From assembly GCA_938014855.1 (NCBI GenBank), contig CALLQM010000226.1, positions 1 through 30,399 of the forward strand: DNA of 30,399 nt. The letters run 5' to 3'. The DNA is from an uncultured Clostridia bacterium. GTDB lineage: Bacteria; Bacillota; Clostridia; Oscillospirales; Ruminococcaceae. Numbering within the stretch: the first letter of the stretch is position 1; the number at the start of each line of letters is the position of its first letter. Positions 1-8,081 of the stretch are shown here, piece by piece. The notes beneath the pieces were generated by a model that ran no database searches, had not been told where the DNA came from, and worked only from the letters and a program-made list of their open reading frames with translations. Made by a program: the position numbers and the translations under genes.

Positions 1-494
1 AAGTCGGATTTTCCGGTAGGCACGCAGTTCATTTTAACGCGCAGTCCCGCTTTTAACGCTTCATCAATTCCGGACAAAACGCGCGGCAGTTCATCTCGGC
101 GGGTAATGCGTGCAAATTCCTGCCTATTCAGCGTATCAAGGCTCACATTCACGCAATCCAGCCCAGCCTTTGCAAGACCGGACGCCATCTTCCCTAACAA
201 AACGCCATTTGTTGTGAGCGTTACCTGCTCAATTCCTTCAATTGCCTTGACGCGCTCAACCAAATCCACAATTCCCAAACGCACCAATGGTTCTCCGCCG
301 GTCAATTTGATTTTTTTTATTCCCAATTTAGCCGCACAAGTGCAAATGCGTTCCAGTTCCTCAAACGTCAGAATTTCATCATGCGTTAGAGGGGTAATTC
401 CATCCTCAGGCATACAGTACACACAGCGCAAATTGCAGCGGTCGGTCACACTGATTCTTAAATAATCAATATTTCTGCCCTGCAAATCAATCAT
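1..494 (-). CDS. moaA: GTP 3',8-cyclase MoaA (3' end cut by window edge)
   Basis: This radical-SAM enzyme carries out the first step of molybdenum-cofactor synthesis, turning GTP into (8S)-3',8-cyclo-7,8-dihydro-GTP. Only about 164 N-terminal codons are present, because the gene runs off position 1. The protein starts MIDLQGRNIDYLRISVTDRC and carries the SAM-binding Fe-S motif CxxxCxxC as C20, C24 and C27, followed by YCMP. A TGGEP motif lies near residue 65. The ATG at 494 has a GGCGGT ribosome site 8 nt upstream. It follows moaC by 50 nt in the same direction, so it is probably the last visible gene of the modE-moeA-moaC-moaA operon. The C-terminal second Fe-S cluster is outside the window. 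Family assignment is secure. Confidence 0.95.
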   Translation of the reverse strand, partial: MIDLQGRNIDYLRISVTDRCNLRCVYCMPEDGITPLTHDEILTFEELERICTCAAKLGIKKIKLTGGEPLVRLGIVDLVERVKAIEGIEQVTLTTNGVLLGKMASGLAKAGLDCVNVSLDTLNRQEFARITRRDELPRVLSGIDEALKAGLRVKMNCVPTGKSD

Positions 495-544
495 ATTGTT
501 TCACCGCCTTTAAACAGGTCTAAATTTATGGTGAACCCGTTGGT

Positions 545-1030
545 TCAAGTTTCTTTAAAATGAAAGTCTCCGGATTTCCCGCCGGATTTGCTTACCAAAT
601 GTACATTTTTAATGACCATCCCTTTGTCGATAGCTTTACACATATCGTAGATGGTAAGCAGTGCCACAGATGCTCCGGTCAGCGCTTCCATTTCAACACC
701 TGTTTTTCCGTTCACCTTTGCGGTACAAACTGCCTCCACCGTAGAAGTTTCTTCATGAAGTACAAATTCTACGGTGCATTTATTGATTAACAGCGGATGG
801 CAAAGCGGAATCAAACTGGATGTCTGCTTAACCGCCATAATGCCCGCGACACGCGCTACCCCGAGCACATCCCCTTTGCGGGCAGTCCTGCCCGCAATCG
901 CGTCAAATGCCGGCTTTCCAACGTGTATCTCACCTTTTGCAACTGCAACGCGAGCCGTATTATTCTTTTCGCCGACATCCACCATAATGGCGTTTCCATT
1001 TTCATCCAAATGCGTGATACCGTTTTCCAT
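545..1030 (-). CDS. moaC: Cyclic pyranopterin monophosphate synthase MoaC
   Basis: MoaC converts the MoaA product into cyclic pyranopterin monophosphate, completing the first stage of molybdopterin synthesis in the cytoplasm. The 161-aa product has the family's usual length (about 160). It contains the signature SLIPLCHPL with its conserved His, the stretch KTGVEMEALTGAS, and the active-site segment YDMCKAIDKGM with the conserved Asp and Lys. The frame is open upstream to 1081, but the ATG at 1030 is the start. It overlaps the last base of the preceding gene's TAA (a TAATG junction), and the family begins at this point (MENGITHLDENGNAIMVDVG). Tight coupling to the MoeA-like gene indicates one transcript. 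Confidence 0.95.
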   Translation of the reverse strand: MENGITHLDENGNAIMVDVGEKNNTARVAVAKGEIHVGKPAFDAIAGRTARKGDVLGVARVAGIMAVKQTSSLIPLCHPLLINKCTVEFVLHEETSTVEAVCTAKVNGKTGVEMEALTGASVALLTIYDMCKAIDKGMVIKNVHLVSKSGGKSGDFHFKET

Positions 1031-2055
1031 TAAAAACCGCCCTTTCCGAATCCACAGTTTGGGAAGTGGCAGGTCTCGCAATTTAAGCAGAGTCCGCCGT
1101 TGCCCATCCGCGCCAAATCTTGCTTGGTCACCGGAATATCTGCCATGACGCGCGGCAGTACAAGATCAAAAATCGTACGTCTGGCATACATCACACATCC
1201 CGGCAGTCCCATAATCGGGCGGCCGTCCAAGTAAGAAAGCAAGAACATTGCTCCCGGCAGAACCGGTGCGCCATAGCTGATGATATCCGAGCCAACCGCG
1301 CGAATCGCTGCAGGGGTGCGGTCGTCCGGATCAACGCTCATGCCGCCGGTGCACACAACCATATCTGCGCCCTTTTCCAAAAATTCTCGAATTGCTGCGG
1401 TGATGGCCTCCGGCTGATCGCCGCAATATGTAACTCCTAGAACTTCCGCTCCGTATTCTTCCAGTTTGCCTTGCACAACCGGGCTGAACGTATCTTTAAT
1501 GCGCCCATAAAACACTTCATTTCCGGTCGTAACAATGCCGCATTTCTTATTTTGATACGGTTTGATGGAAAAGATCGGATTGCCGTTGGCAATCTTTTCG
1601 GCTTGTTCTAATTTCTTTTCATCGATTACTAAGGGAATCACACGTGTTCCAACGAGTTTGTCGCCCTTTTTAACGGGAAGATTGCTGCTTCGCGTGGCAA
1701 TTATGATTTCATCAATGCTGTTGATGGCTTCCAACCGCTCTACATCGATGCAGAATACTCCATCGACTTCCGCAGACAATTCAATTTTTCCTTCTTTTAC
1801 AGGCGTTCTGCTCATAAATTCATTTTTGCAAATGCCATACAGCCGCTCCGCCGCATCATTTTCGTGAAGCATGCCTTCCTGTTTTTCCCAAACATATAAA
1901 TAATCTTTTCCCATAGAAAGCAATACCGGGATATCTTCTTCGGTCACGATATGTCCCTTGCGAAACCGTGCATCTTTGGTAACGCCTTTGATGATCTGCG
2001 TCATATCATGGCAGAGTACATGTCCAACTGCTTTCGTGGTCTCAATTTTTTTCAT
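1030..2055 (-). CDS. MoeA/MogA-like molybdopterin-binding protein with C-terminal Cys cluster
   Basis: This 341-aa protein belongs to the molybdopterin-binding (MoCF_biosynth) superfamily that handles molybdopterin adenylylation or molybdate insertion. The C-terminal half contains the recognisable core: GIVTTGNEVFYGRIKD near residue 173, VVCTGGMSVDPDDRTP near 235, and a Gly-Leu-Pro-Gly-Cys loop (IMGLPGCVMYAR). It lacks the full four-domain length of E. coli MoeA (about 410 aa), so calling it MoeA proper would be too strong. The last 20 or so residues form a cysteine-rich tail with the pattern CxxCxxCxxPxCGFGK, which could bind a metal. The gene starts inside the end of the modE-like gene (14-nt overlap) and ends at the moaC start. 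In clostridia this variant often sits by molybdenum hydroxylases, as here; that association is from memory. Confidence 0.85.
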   Translation of the reverse strand: MKKIETTKAVGHVLCHDMTQIIKGVTKDARFRKGHIVTEEDIPVLLSMGKDYLYVWEKQEGMLHENDAAERLYGICKNEFMSRTPVKEGKIELSAEVDGVFCIDVERLEAINSIDEIIIATRSSNLPVKKGDKLVGTRVIPLVIDEKKLEQAEKIANGNPIFSIKPYQNKKCGIVTTGNEVFYGRIKDTFSPVVQGKLEEYGAEVLGVTYCGDQPEAITAAIREFLEKGADMVVCTGGMSVDPDDRTPAAIRAVGSDIISYGAPVLPGAMFLLSYLDGRPIMGLPGCVMYARRTIFDLVLPRVMADIPVTKQDLARMGNGGLCLNCETCHFPNCGFGKGGF

Positions 2056-2398
2056 TTATATCACCCACATCGAAATATTTGTTAAAAAGCTGATCGGCAC
2101 AAGCACACAATTCCTGCCGAAAATTAGTATATTGATTTAAAAATTCCAAACCCTTTGCGGTTAATCTTGAAAAACCGCCGCCGGATCCGCCCACATGACG
2201 TTCCATTAATTTGAATCCCAGTTCTCGTTCTGCTCGTTTAACGATTTTCCAAGCCTTGCTGTAAGACATGTTAATCTGAGCCGATGCCGTTTGGAGCGAT
2301 CCGGTCTCATCTACCAGCCGAAGAATCTGTTCGACTCCCGGTCCAAAATAACAGTTCCGATTTCCCATGCGTAAACGCAGGGAATAACGTAGTTTCAC
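2042..2398 (-). CDS. ModE-type LysR-like HTH regulator (DNA-binding domain only)
   Basis: This is a 118-aa winged helix-turn-helix protein of the ModE N-terminal family. Readable landmarks are GPGVEQILRLVDETGSLQTAS, the helix MSYSKAWKIVKRAERELGF, and the wing GGSGGGFSRLTAKG. E. coli ModE (262 aa) adds two molybdate-binding Mop/TOBE domains. They are missing here, so the protein cannot sense molybdate the same way and may need a partner or sense something else. The start is the GTG at 2398, not the upstream GTG at 2413. A complete ribosome site, GGAGGTGATT, lies between the two and is correctly spaced only for 2398. It is the first gene of the Moco operon, directly behind a promoter and a perfect palindrome, so autoregulation is likely. 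Confidence 0.88.
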   Translation of the reverse strand: MKLRYSLRLRMGNRNCYFGPGVEQILRLVDETGSLQTASAQINMSYSKAWKIVKRAERELGFKLMERHVGGSGGGFSRLTAKGLEFLNQYTNFRQELCACADQLFNKYFDVGDINEKN

Positions 2399-2411
2399 CC
2401 GAATCACCTCC

Positions 2412-2439
2412 ACCGATATGTTTTCAAAAACATATCGGT
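2412..2439. promoter_or_regulatory. Perfect 28-bp palindrome, candidate ModE-type operator
   Basis: Two perfect 13-bp arms (ACCGATATGTTTT and its reverse complement) flank a 2-nt centre. The site starts at about the +1 of the promoter at 2447-2475 and ends just before the ribosome site of the modE-like gene. It could be an operator for that regulator. E. coli ModE sites also have dyads with CG-n-TAT half-sites, which is a loose resemblance. As RNA the same sequence could form a hairpin next to the ribosome site. Confidence 0.65.
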
Positions 2440-2446
2440 AACCTAT

Positions 2447-2475
2447 ATTATATTCCAGCTTCCCATATTTTTCAA
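2447..2475 (-). promoter_or_regulatory. Sigma-70-type promoter of the modE-moeA-moaC-moaA operon
   Basis: On the minus strand, TTGAAA (2470-2475) and TATAAT (2447-2452) are separated by exactly 17 bp. The predicted start lies at about 2440, at the edge of the palindrome, and the leader to the GTG start is only about 40 nt. Confidence 0.75.
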
Positions 2476-2524
2476 TAGGAAACTAGAATATATAGAAATT
2501 ATCAATAAGTATAAAACACTGCAA

Positions 2525-2547
2525 GGCGGCCGATAAACTCGGCCGCC
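2525..2547 (-). terminator. Hairpin after the xdh operon, weak intrinsic terminator
   Basis: A perfect 8-bp GC-rich stem (GGCGGCCG with its complement) closes a 7-nt loop, 12 nt after the FeS-subunit stop codon. On the minus strand the sequence after it is TTGCAGTGTTTTA, a poor U tract. Termination may be partial, or the stem may instead protect the transcript end. Confidence 0.5.
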
Positions 2548-2559
2548 CGCTCATTTTGC

Positions 2560-3054
2560 TTATTTTTTATCGTCTCCGACAACCTTATACGTTTCGTTGA
2601 CAATCCGCTCCATTGCATTCAGGATATTTTGATAGCCTGTGCAGCGGCAGAGATGACCGGAAATCAGCTTACGCAGTTCGTCACGGTTATATTTTTTTCC
2701 GCTTCCCACAATTTCCACCGCGCTCATGATGAGTCCGGGTGTACAGAAACCGCACTGAACCGCCGCTTCTTCAACAAATGCGGTCTGGATTGGGTTGAGT
2801 TCGCCGTTGGGTCCTTTCAGTCCTTCGACCGTAAGAATGTGTTTTCCTTCTGCCCATACAGCCAAATAGATGCAGGAATCGATGGCTTCTCCATCCACCA
2901 AAACGGTGCATGCGCCACATTCTCCCACTTCACAGCCGCGTTTTACACTGGTGAGCCCCAAACGTTCGCGAAGGGTGTCCAGCAGGCTTTCCCGCTCGTC
3001 AACTGCTACTTCCACCGGTTTGTTATTGACTACCATTTTAATGAGCTTCATCAT
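2560..3054 (-). CDS. xdhC: Xanthine-dehydrogenase-type 2x[2Fe-2S] subunit
   Basis: This is the electron-transfer subunit of a molybdenum hydroxylase, passing electrons from the Mo site to FAD. The 164-aa chain has both expected clusters. The plant-type ferredoxin Cys set is C41, C46, C49 and C61 (CEVGECGAC). The second, four-helix-domain set is C101, C104, C136 and C138 (CGFC and CRC). The ATG at 3054 (or the adjacent one at 3051) has a GGAGGT site 7 nt upstream and overlaps the FAD-subunit gene by 17 nt. The longer frame to 3096 is not needed. The symbol follows the E. coli usage in which XdhC is the FeS subunit; it is not the XdhC maturation factor of other species, which was not found in this window. 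Substrate identity is inferred from the neighbours. Confidence 0.92.
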   Translation of the reverse strand: MMKLIKMVVNNKPVEVAVDERESLLDTLRERLGLTSVKRGCEVGECGACTVLVDGEAIDSCIYLAVWAEGKHILTVEGLKGPNGELNPIQTAFVEEAAVQCGFCTPGLIMSAVEIVGSGKKYNRDELRKLISGHLCRCTGYQNILNAMERIVNETYKVVGDDKK

Positions 3055-3934
3055 TGACGGCACCTCCTGCATTGATAATTGCCTGTTTGAGCGCACGCTT
3101 ACTCAGTTCTTCTACTAACTGCAAACGGAATTCTTTCGATGCGCGCCAGCTTGTTCTCGGGTTTACTTCCGTGACCGCCGTTTTACCGACCGTCTCAAAT
3201 AGAGAATCGGTAATTTTCTGCCCATTTGCCAAAGCTTCCGTCTTATGGCAGCGAATCGGTGTAGGCGCCGCTACGCCGAATGCAATACGCATATCTTCAA
3301 TGGTGTCTTTTGCATCGTTGAGTTTGACATTAACCGCACAGCCTAGCGTTGCAATATCCATCGCGTTGCGCTGTGCATATTTGATATAATGGCCGCCGAA
3401 TCCTTCGTAATCCTGTTTGCGGATACGAATTGCGACCAGCAATTCGTTATGCGCACGGTCTGTTTTGACGGGTCCTTTGTAGAAATCTGCAATTTCAAGA
3501 CAACGGCTGCCGTCCGGTCCCTGCAGTTCCAACTGTGCATTCAGCGTGAACAGTGTCGATGCACTGTCCGCACTGGTGACTCCATTGCAAACATTTCCGC
3601 CGATTGTTCCAATGTTTCGGATTTGCGGACCGCCTACTTGGTCGACCGCATCTCCCAAAATGGAAAGGTGTTTTTGAATAATCGGGTGATAGGTAACATG
3701 ACTGAAACTGGTTGCCGGACGAATCACAATCGTTCCGTCATCCTCCATCGAAATTCCGTTCAGTTCTTTGATATCATGGATACTGACAAGCGAACATCCC
3801 GCCAATTTTCCTTCACGAATTTTAATCAAAACATCGCTGCCGCCTGAAATAATGACCGCTGAAGGGTCCGCGGTGAGTGCCGCAATCGCGTTCGGCACAC
3901 TTTTTGCTACATACAGTTTTTCAATATCATACAT
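3038..3934 (-). CDS. xdhB: Xanthine-dehydrogenase-type FAD-binding subunit
   Basis: This 298-aa protein is the FAD-binding (CO-dehydrogenase medium-chain type) subunit of a molybdenum hydroxylase. E. coli XdhB is about 292 aa. FAD-contact motifs are visible as ISGGSDVLI near residue 30 and RNIGTIGGNVCNG near residue 108, followed by SADSAS. A C-terminal CODH-type domain follows (around residues 180-285, with FGVAAPTPIRCHKTE). It begins 17 nt after the large-subunit stop and overlaps the FeS subunit, giving the order Mo-FAD-FeS seen in many bacterial Xdh operons. The reduced FAD would hand electrons to NAD+ or another acceptor; the sequence does not tell which. Confidence 0.92.
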   Translation of the reverse strand: MYDIEKLYVAKSVPNAIAALTADPSAVIISGGSDVLIKIREGKLAGCSLVSIHDIKELNGISMEDDGTIVIRPATSFSHVTYHPIIQKHLSILGDAVDQVGGPQIRNIGTIGGNVCNGVTSADSASTLFTLNAQLELQGPDGSRCLEIADFYKGPVKTDRAHNELLVAIRIRKQDYEGFGGHYIKYAQRNAMDIATLGCAVNVKLNDAKDTIEDMRIAFGVAAPTPIRCHKTEALANGQKITDSLFETVGKTAVTEVNPRTSWRASKEFRLQLVEELSKRALKQAIINAGGAVNDEAH

Positions 3935-3951
3935 GCTTTATCTCTCCCTTC

Positions 3952-6291
3952 TTAAATCAATCCGGCCGCTTTAAAATGTTCGACCAATTTCTGTGGATTC
4001 ATTGGAATGCTGTTGACCGCAACGCCGGTTGCATTCAGCAGTGCATTGCGGATTGCGGGAGCCGGAGCAATTGCGGGTGGCTCACCCAGCGATTTGTTTC
4101 CATAAGGACCGCTGGAATCGACCGGCTGCACAAAATCAACGTTCAGTTCCGGCGTATCCATACTAGTCGGCAGTTTATAGTCAAGCAGATTATTATTTAG
4201 CGGACGTCCCTTTTCATTAAACATACGCTGTTCACCAAGCGCATAGCCAAGTCCCATGCTCATACCGCCGTGCACCTGCGCCTCGGCAAGTTTCGGGTTA
4301 ATGAGCGTGCCGCTGTCGTGCACATTGATAATATCCAAAACCTTAATCTTACCGACCGGAATGTCCACCTCAATCTCTGCAAAGCAGACACCAAACGAAA
4401 AGGTATTGTTCTTGCACTGGTTGGTCGCTTCCGCCGTGATATGCTCACAATGATCCAAGCTGTAAAATGCTTCCATCGCCAGCTGTTCCATCGTCAGCAG
4501 TTGTTCTCCTGAATCTTTACGCACTACTTTTCCTTCGCGGATATCCATTTCATCCGCTGGAATCTTCAGCATATAGTTCGCATAATCCAAAATTTTGGAC
4601 TTAAACAGCTCCGCTGTCTTTTTGACCGCCATTCCGCTGACATACGTCTGACGGGATGCATAAGCACCGGTATCAAATGGCGTTACATCGGTATCCTGTG
4701 TAGAAATAATGTGGATATCCTCTACACAAAAGCCAACTGTTTCAGCGGCCATCTGCGTAAATACGGTATCTGCGCCCTGCCCGATTTCGGTTGCGCCCAT
4801 TTGCAGCTGAGCGGAACCGTCCTGATTCAGCACCAGCCGCGCCGATGCGGTTTCCAGTGAAATTGGGTAAACGCCAGTTTTATAGCTGAAAATAGCCATA
4901 CCAACGCCACGGCGGACCGGACCGGTCTGATTTTGATATGCCTTGCGTTTTTCGTCCCAATGAATGTGATCTTTTCCCTTTTGAATACAGTCTTTCAGAC
5001 CGGAAGAATAGCAGGTAATACCGGTCAGCGGATCGACATAGCCCTGCTGCATGTAATTTTTCTCACGCAGTTCAGTCGGGTCGATGTTCAAATCGCGAGC
5101 GATATCATCAAAATGAGATTCCATCGCAAACGCCGCCTGCGGAATTCCATAAGCACGCATCGCACCGGCAGTAGAAATGTTTGTATAAACGGTGTACGCT
5201 TCGCCCTCAATGGATTTTTCGTCTTGATACGTATGGCGGAATGTGTTGATCGCATTTGCAACAATTGCATGTCCATGCGACGCATAACCACCCTGGTTCG
5301 AAACCGCTACCACTTTACGCGCTACCAATTTTCCGTCCGGACGTACTGCTGTTTTCAGTTTAAAGTCGATGGCATGACGTACACGGGTGCATGCAAATGT
5401 CTCCTCGCGTGAGAGTTCCAGTTTTACCGGACGGCCTCCCACCTGCATGGTCAAAAATGCATTCAGCGGTTCATACAAGACTTCCTGCCTATTTCCAAAT
5501 CCGCCGCCTATATACGGCTTAATGACCCGAATTTTGCCCCACGGTACACCGGTTGCCTGCCCGATAACGCGGCGGACAATATGGGGAATCTGGGTGGAAG
5601 TAACCACTACAACACGGCCTTTTTCCATATATGCATAGGAAATGGGCACTTCAATATGGCAGTGCTGAACGGTTTGAGTTTTATACTCTCCTTCAAAGAT
5701 GCGGACATCTTCGCCTTTGACTGCCTCATCAAAATCGACTTCACCTACGTGATAATCGCTGTGCACCAAAATATTATCCGGTTTTTCTTCATGAATGGCA
5801 ACCGCACCCTTCGCCATTGCCTGTTCCGGTGTAATATAGACCGGATATTCTTCATATTCAACCTTAATCAGTTTTGCCGCTCGTGCAGCCGCAACCGAAT
5901 CTTCTGCGATAACCGCGGCAATATCGTCGCCATAAATGCGAACACGCTGGTTGAGCAGTTTACGGTCGGAAATATCCTGATGCGTCTTTTCAACCGACCA
6001 CGGATGTCCGGGTGTCGGGAATTGAATATCATTTGCAATCTGTTCTGCTTTATGCATAGCAATAACAGACTTACCACAACCGGGTGTATCAAAACAGGTA
6101 ACAATCTTGACAACGCCCGGAACTTTTTCTGCTTCCGATAAATCGAATCGTTTTACCAGTCCATTTGCAATCGTACTGCGTACCACTTTTGCCACCAGAC
6201 AATTTGGGACGCTGAAATCATCGGTATATTGTGCGCCGCCGGTTACCTTTTCGACAGCATCCACACGGTTTATACTTTTGCCGATTCCCAT
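3952..6291 (-). CDS. xdhA: Xanthine-dehydrogenase-type molybdopterin-binding subunit
   Basis: The 779-aa catalytic subunit binds the molybdopterin cofactor and hydroxylates a purine or other N-heterocycle. E. coli XdhA is about 750 aa. The N-terminal a/b hammerhead domain occupies roughly residues 15-120. Cofactor-binding signatures include GGGFGNRQE near residue 263, GAMRAYG near 377, and GATEIGQGADTVFTQ near 497. The catalytic Glu is E737 in SLGEPP near the C-terminus. The ATG at 6291 has GGAGG 8 nt upstream. A purine permease and guanine deaminase next door argue for xanthine or hypoxanthine as substrate. Nicotinate or aldehyde hydroxylases share the fold, so substrate remains inference. 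Confidence 0.9.
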   Translation of the reverse strand: MGIGKSINRVDAVEKVTGGAQYTDDFSVPNCLVAKVVRSTIANGLVKRFDLSEAEKVPGVVKIVTCFDTPGCGKSVIAMHKAEQIANDIQFPTPGHPWSVEKTHQDISDRKLLNQRVRIYGDDIAAVIAEDSVAAARAAKLIKVEYEEYPVYITPEQAMAKGAVAIHEEKPDNILVHSDYHVGEVDFDEAVKGEDVRIFEGEYKTQTVQHCHIEVPISYAYMEKGRVVVVTSTQIPHIVRRVIGQATGVPWGKIRVIKPYIGGGFGNRQEVLYEPLNAFLTMQVGGRPVKLELSREETFACTRVRHAIDFKLKTAVRPDGKLVARKVVAVSNQGGYASHGHAIVANAINTFRHTYQDEKSIEGEAYTVYTNISTAGAMRAYGIPQAAFAMESHFDDIARDLNIDPTELREKNYMQQGYVDPLTGITCYSSGLKDCIQKGKDHIHWDEKRKAYQNQTGPVRRGVGMAIFSYKTGVYPISLETASARLVLNQDGSAQLQMGATEIGQGADTVFTQMAAETVGFCVEDIHIISTQDTDVTPFDTGAYASRQTYVSGMAVKKTAELFKSKILDYANYMLKIPADEMDIREGKVVRKDSGEQLLTMEQLAMEAFYSLDHCEHITAEATNQCKNNTFSFGVCFAEIEVDIPVGKIKVLDIINVHDSGTLINPKLAEAQVHGGMSMGLGYALGEQRMFNEKGRPLNNNLLDYKLPTSMDTPELNVDFVQPVDSSGPYGNKSLGEPPAIAPAPAIRNALLNATGVAVNSIPMNPQKLVEHFKAAGLI

Positions 6292-6361
6292 ATCGCAGGC
6301 CTCCTTAGTTAAAAATACAGTTATAATGTGAAATTTGTGGTGTTTTTTCGGTTATAAATTC

Positions 6362-6378
6362 TAAAAGTCATACTTTTA
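6362..6378. repeat. Inverted repeat in the xdh leader, possible operator
   Basis: Seven-bp arms (TAAAAGT and ACTTTTA) flank a 3-nt centre. It lies a few bases downstream of the predicted xdh transcription start. AT-rich dyads of this size occur by chance, so a regulatory role is tentative; the GntR protein at 9636-10385 is one possible binder. Confidence 0.35.
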
Positions 6379-6390
6379 ATGTCTGTAATA

Positions 6391-6419
6391 ACTATATCAC
6401 AACAACGCTTCAGATACAA
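6391..6419 (-). promoter_or_regulatory. Candidate promoter of the xdh operon
   Basis: On the minus strand a -10 TATAGT (6391-6396) lies 17 bp from a weak -35 TTGTAT (6414-6419). The start would be near 6384, leaving a leader of about 93 nt. The poor -35 suggests an activator or weak basal expression. Confidence 0.45.
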
Positions 6420-6460
6420 CTCTTTTTTTCAATAAAATATTTCTGCTTATTTGTGAAAAC

Positions 6461-6490
6461 AGCCGGGACATTCCGCGGAATGTCCCGGCT
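6461..6490 (-). terminator. Terminator after the purine permease
   Basis: A perfect 30-bp palindrome folds into a long GC-rich hairpin (AGCCGGGACATTCCG and its complement), 14 nt after the permease stop codon. The minus-strand continuation TGTTTTC is a short U-rich run. It separates the guaD-permease unit from the xdh operon. Confidence 0.7.
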
Positions 6491-6504
6491 AAAGTAAGGA
6501 TGGG

Positions 6505-7980
6505 TCAGCCAGTTATCATAAATGCGAAACGAAGAACAAAGAGCAGACAAAGGACTACGGTAAACGGTTTGATTTCTTTTGCTTTACCGGACAGCAGTTT
6601 GATCAAAACATATGTGATCAAACCGGCAGCGATACCATTTGCAATCGAATAAGTAAACGGCATAATCGCTACGGTCATAAACGACGGGATCGCTTCTGAC
6701 ATATCCGAGAAGTTCAGTTCTTTCATACTGCTGATCATCAGAACACCAACAAAAATCAGAGCCGGTGCAGTTGCCGCGCCCGGAATAATGCTGACGAATG
6801 GAGCAATAATCAGCGAGCAGAGGAACAGCAGAGAAGTAACCAGTGACGTTAATCCGGTGCGTCCGCCTTCTGCGATACCCGCACTGGACTCAACAAATGT
6901 CGTTGCCGTGGAAGTACCAAGGCATGCACCTGCGGTTGTAGCCAGCGCGTCACTCATCATAGCCTGCTTCATGCGGGGCATGTCGCCATTTTTATCAAGC
7001 ATCTTTGCCTGTTTTGCAGTGCCGAGCAGTGTTCCAATCGTATCAAACATATCAACAATCGAGAACGACACAACAATCATAATAATTGTAAAAATCATTT
7101 GGAAAACGTTTGTGGAGTTTTTAAACAGACCTGCAAAATCCATCTTGAACAAAGAAACATCGAGGAAATCTTGGAACTGTCTGCCGATGTCAATTGAGAA
7201 TCCGTGGAATGAAGTAACTCCCAGCGGAATTCCGATAATGGTTGCAACAATGATACCAATGATAATGGAGCCCTTAATCTTACGCGCATGCAGGGCACCA
7301 ATCACAACCAACCCGATCAGCGCAATAATTGCGGATGCGATCATACCATGATAAACATCCACCGGATATTGCATGCCGCCGGCGGTAACCATACCCTCTG
7401 CGTCACCGGTGCTGTTCCAAAGCGAAAAGTCGACCATGCCAACAAATGTAGAACCATTGGCAACGACCAAGCTTGCGTTTTTCAGACCGATCAATGCTAA
7501 GAACAAACCAATACCAGCAGAGATCGCTGTTTTTACACAAGTAGGAATTGCACGCACAACCGCCTCACGGAAACCGATAATCGTGATGAAAATAAACAAA
7601 ATACCGGAAATAAAGACAATCGATAGTGCTTCGCCGTAAGTATAGCCCATTGTAAGAATAACTGTGTAGGCAAAAAAGGCATTCAGCCCCATGCCGGGAG
7701 CCTGTGCAAATGGAAGTTTTGCGTAAACCGACATCAAAAATGTACCGAAAAACGCGATCAAACAGGTAGCAAAGAAAACGCCGTTGGAAACCTGGGCGGC
7801 ATATTCAGCCTGCTCCATAATGTTGAAAGGGTCTGCAAGCATCTGGGGATTCACGATCAGGATATAAGCCATTGCCACAAAGGTTGTAACACCTGCAAGT
7901 ACCTCTGTTTTTACGTCGGTGTTGTTTTCCTTCAGGTGAAAATAGTTTTCCAGGAAGCCTGCGTTCTTGTTTTCAGCCAT
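6505..7980 (-). CDS. NCS2/AzgA-type purine permease
   Basis: This is a 491-aa polytopic membrane protein of the nucleobase:cation symporter-2 family, AzgA branch, whose known members (PbuG, PbuO, GhxP, AdeP) take up guanine, hypoxanthine or adenine. The start ENYFHLKENNTDVKTEVLAG, followed by TTFVAMAYILIVNPQML, is characteristic. Further family landmarks are FAQAPGMGLNAFFAYT near residue 90, SFSIVDMFDTIGTLLG near 300, and GTSTATTFVESSAGIAEGGR near 345. About 12-14 hydrophobic segments can be read. It follows guanine deaminase by about 100 nt in the same direction, with no clear promoter between, so the two are probably co-transcribed. Context favours guanine or xanthine uptake; the exact base is not readable. 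Confidence 0.9.
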   Translation of the reverse strand: MAENKNAGFLENYFHLKENNTDVKTEVLAGVTTFVAMAYILIVNPQMLADPFNIMEQAEYAAQVSNGVFFATCLIAFFGTFLMSVYAKLPFAQAPGMGLNAFFAYTVILTMGYTYGEALSIVFISGILFIFITIIGFREAVVRAIPTCVKTAISAGIGLFLALIGLKNASLVVANGSTFVGMVDFSLWNSTGDAEGMVTAGGMQYPVDVYHGMIASAIIALIGLVVIGALHARKIKGSIIIGIIVATIIGIPLGVTSFHGFSIDIGRQFQDFLDVSLFKMDFAGLFKNSTNVFQMIFTIIMIVVSFSIVDMFDTIGTLLGTAKQAKMLDKNGDMPRMKQAMMSDALATTAGACLGTSTATTFVESSAGIAEGGRTGLTSLVTSLLFLCSLIIAPFVSIIPGAATAPALIFVGVLMISSMKELNFSDMSEAIPSFMTVAIMPFTYSIANGIAAGLITYVLIKLLSGKAKEIKPFTVVLCLLFVLRFAFMITG

Positions 7981-8006
7981 ATTCTTTCCTCCTCACGGTT
8001 TGTTTG

Positions 8007-8041
8007 TGGTTCCGCCAAGAAAGCCACTTGCGGCGAAACCA
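8007..8041 (-). other. Leader hairpin before the purine permease
   Basis: In the minus-strand RNA between guaD and the permease, TGGTTTCGCC pairs with GGCGGAACCA (10 bp with one G-U) around a 15-nt loop. It ends about 25 nt before the permease start. A role in termination or processing is possible; it does not match the purine riboswitch core. Confidence 0.35.
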
Positions 8042-8081
8042 GTTTATATTTAGGCGGAAATGAGGCCGCCCTTCCTCCCAT

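Noticed and set aside
106..465. Plus-strand open frames opposite moaA, xdh, gat and aspS genes
   Set aside because: They are antisense shadows of strongly coding genes, with no ribosome sites or recognisable products.
532..547. Small hairpin TGAACC/GGTTCA between moaC and moaA
   Set aside because: The stem is only 6 bp, overlaps the moaC stop and has no T run, so it is too weak to call a terminator.
1030..1081. Upstream extension of moaC
   Set aside because: It overlaps the MoeA-like gene by 50 nt, is not family sequence, and the TAATG junction supplies a better start.
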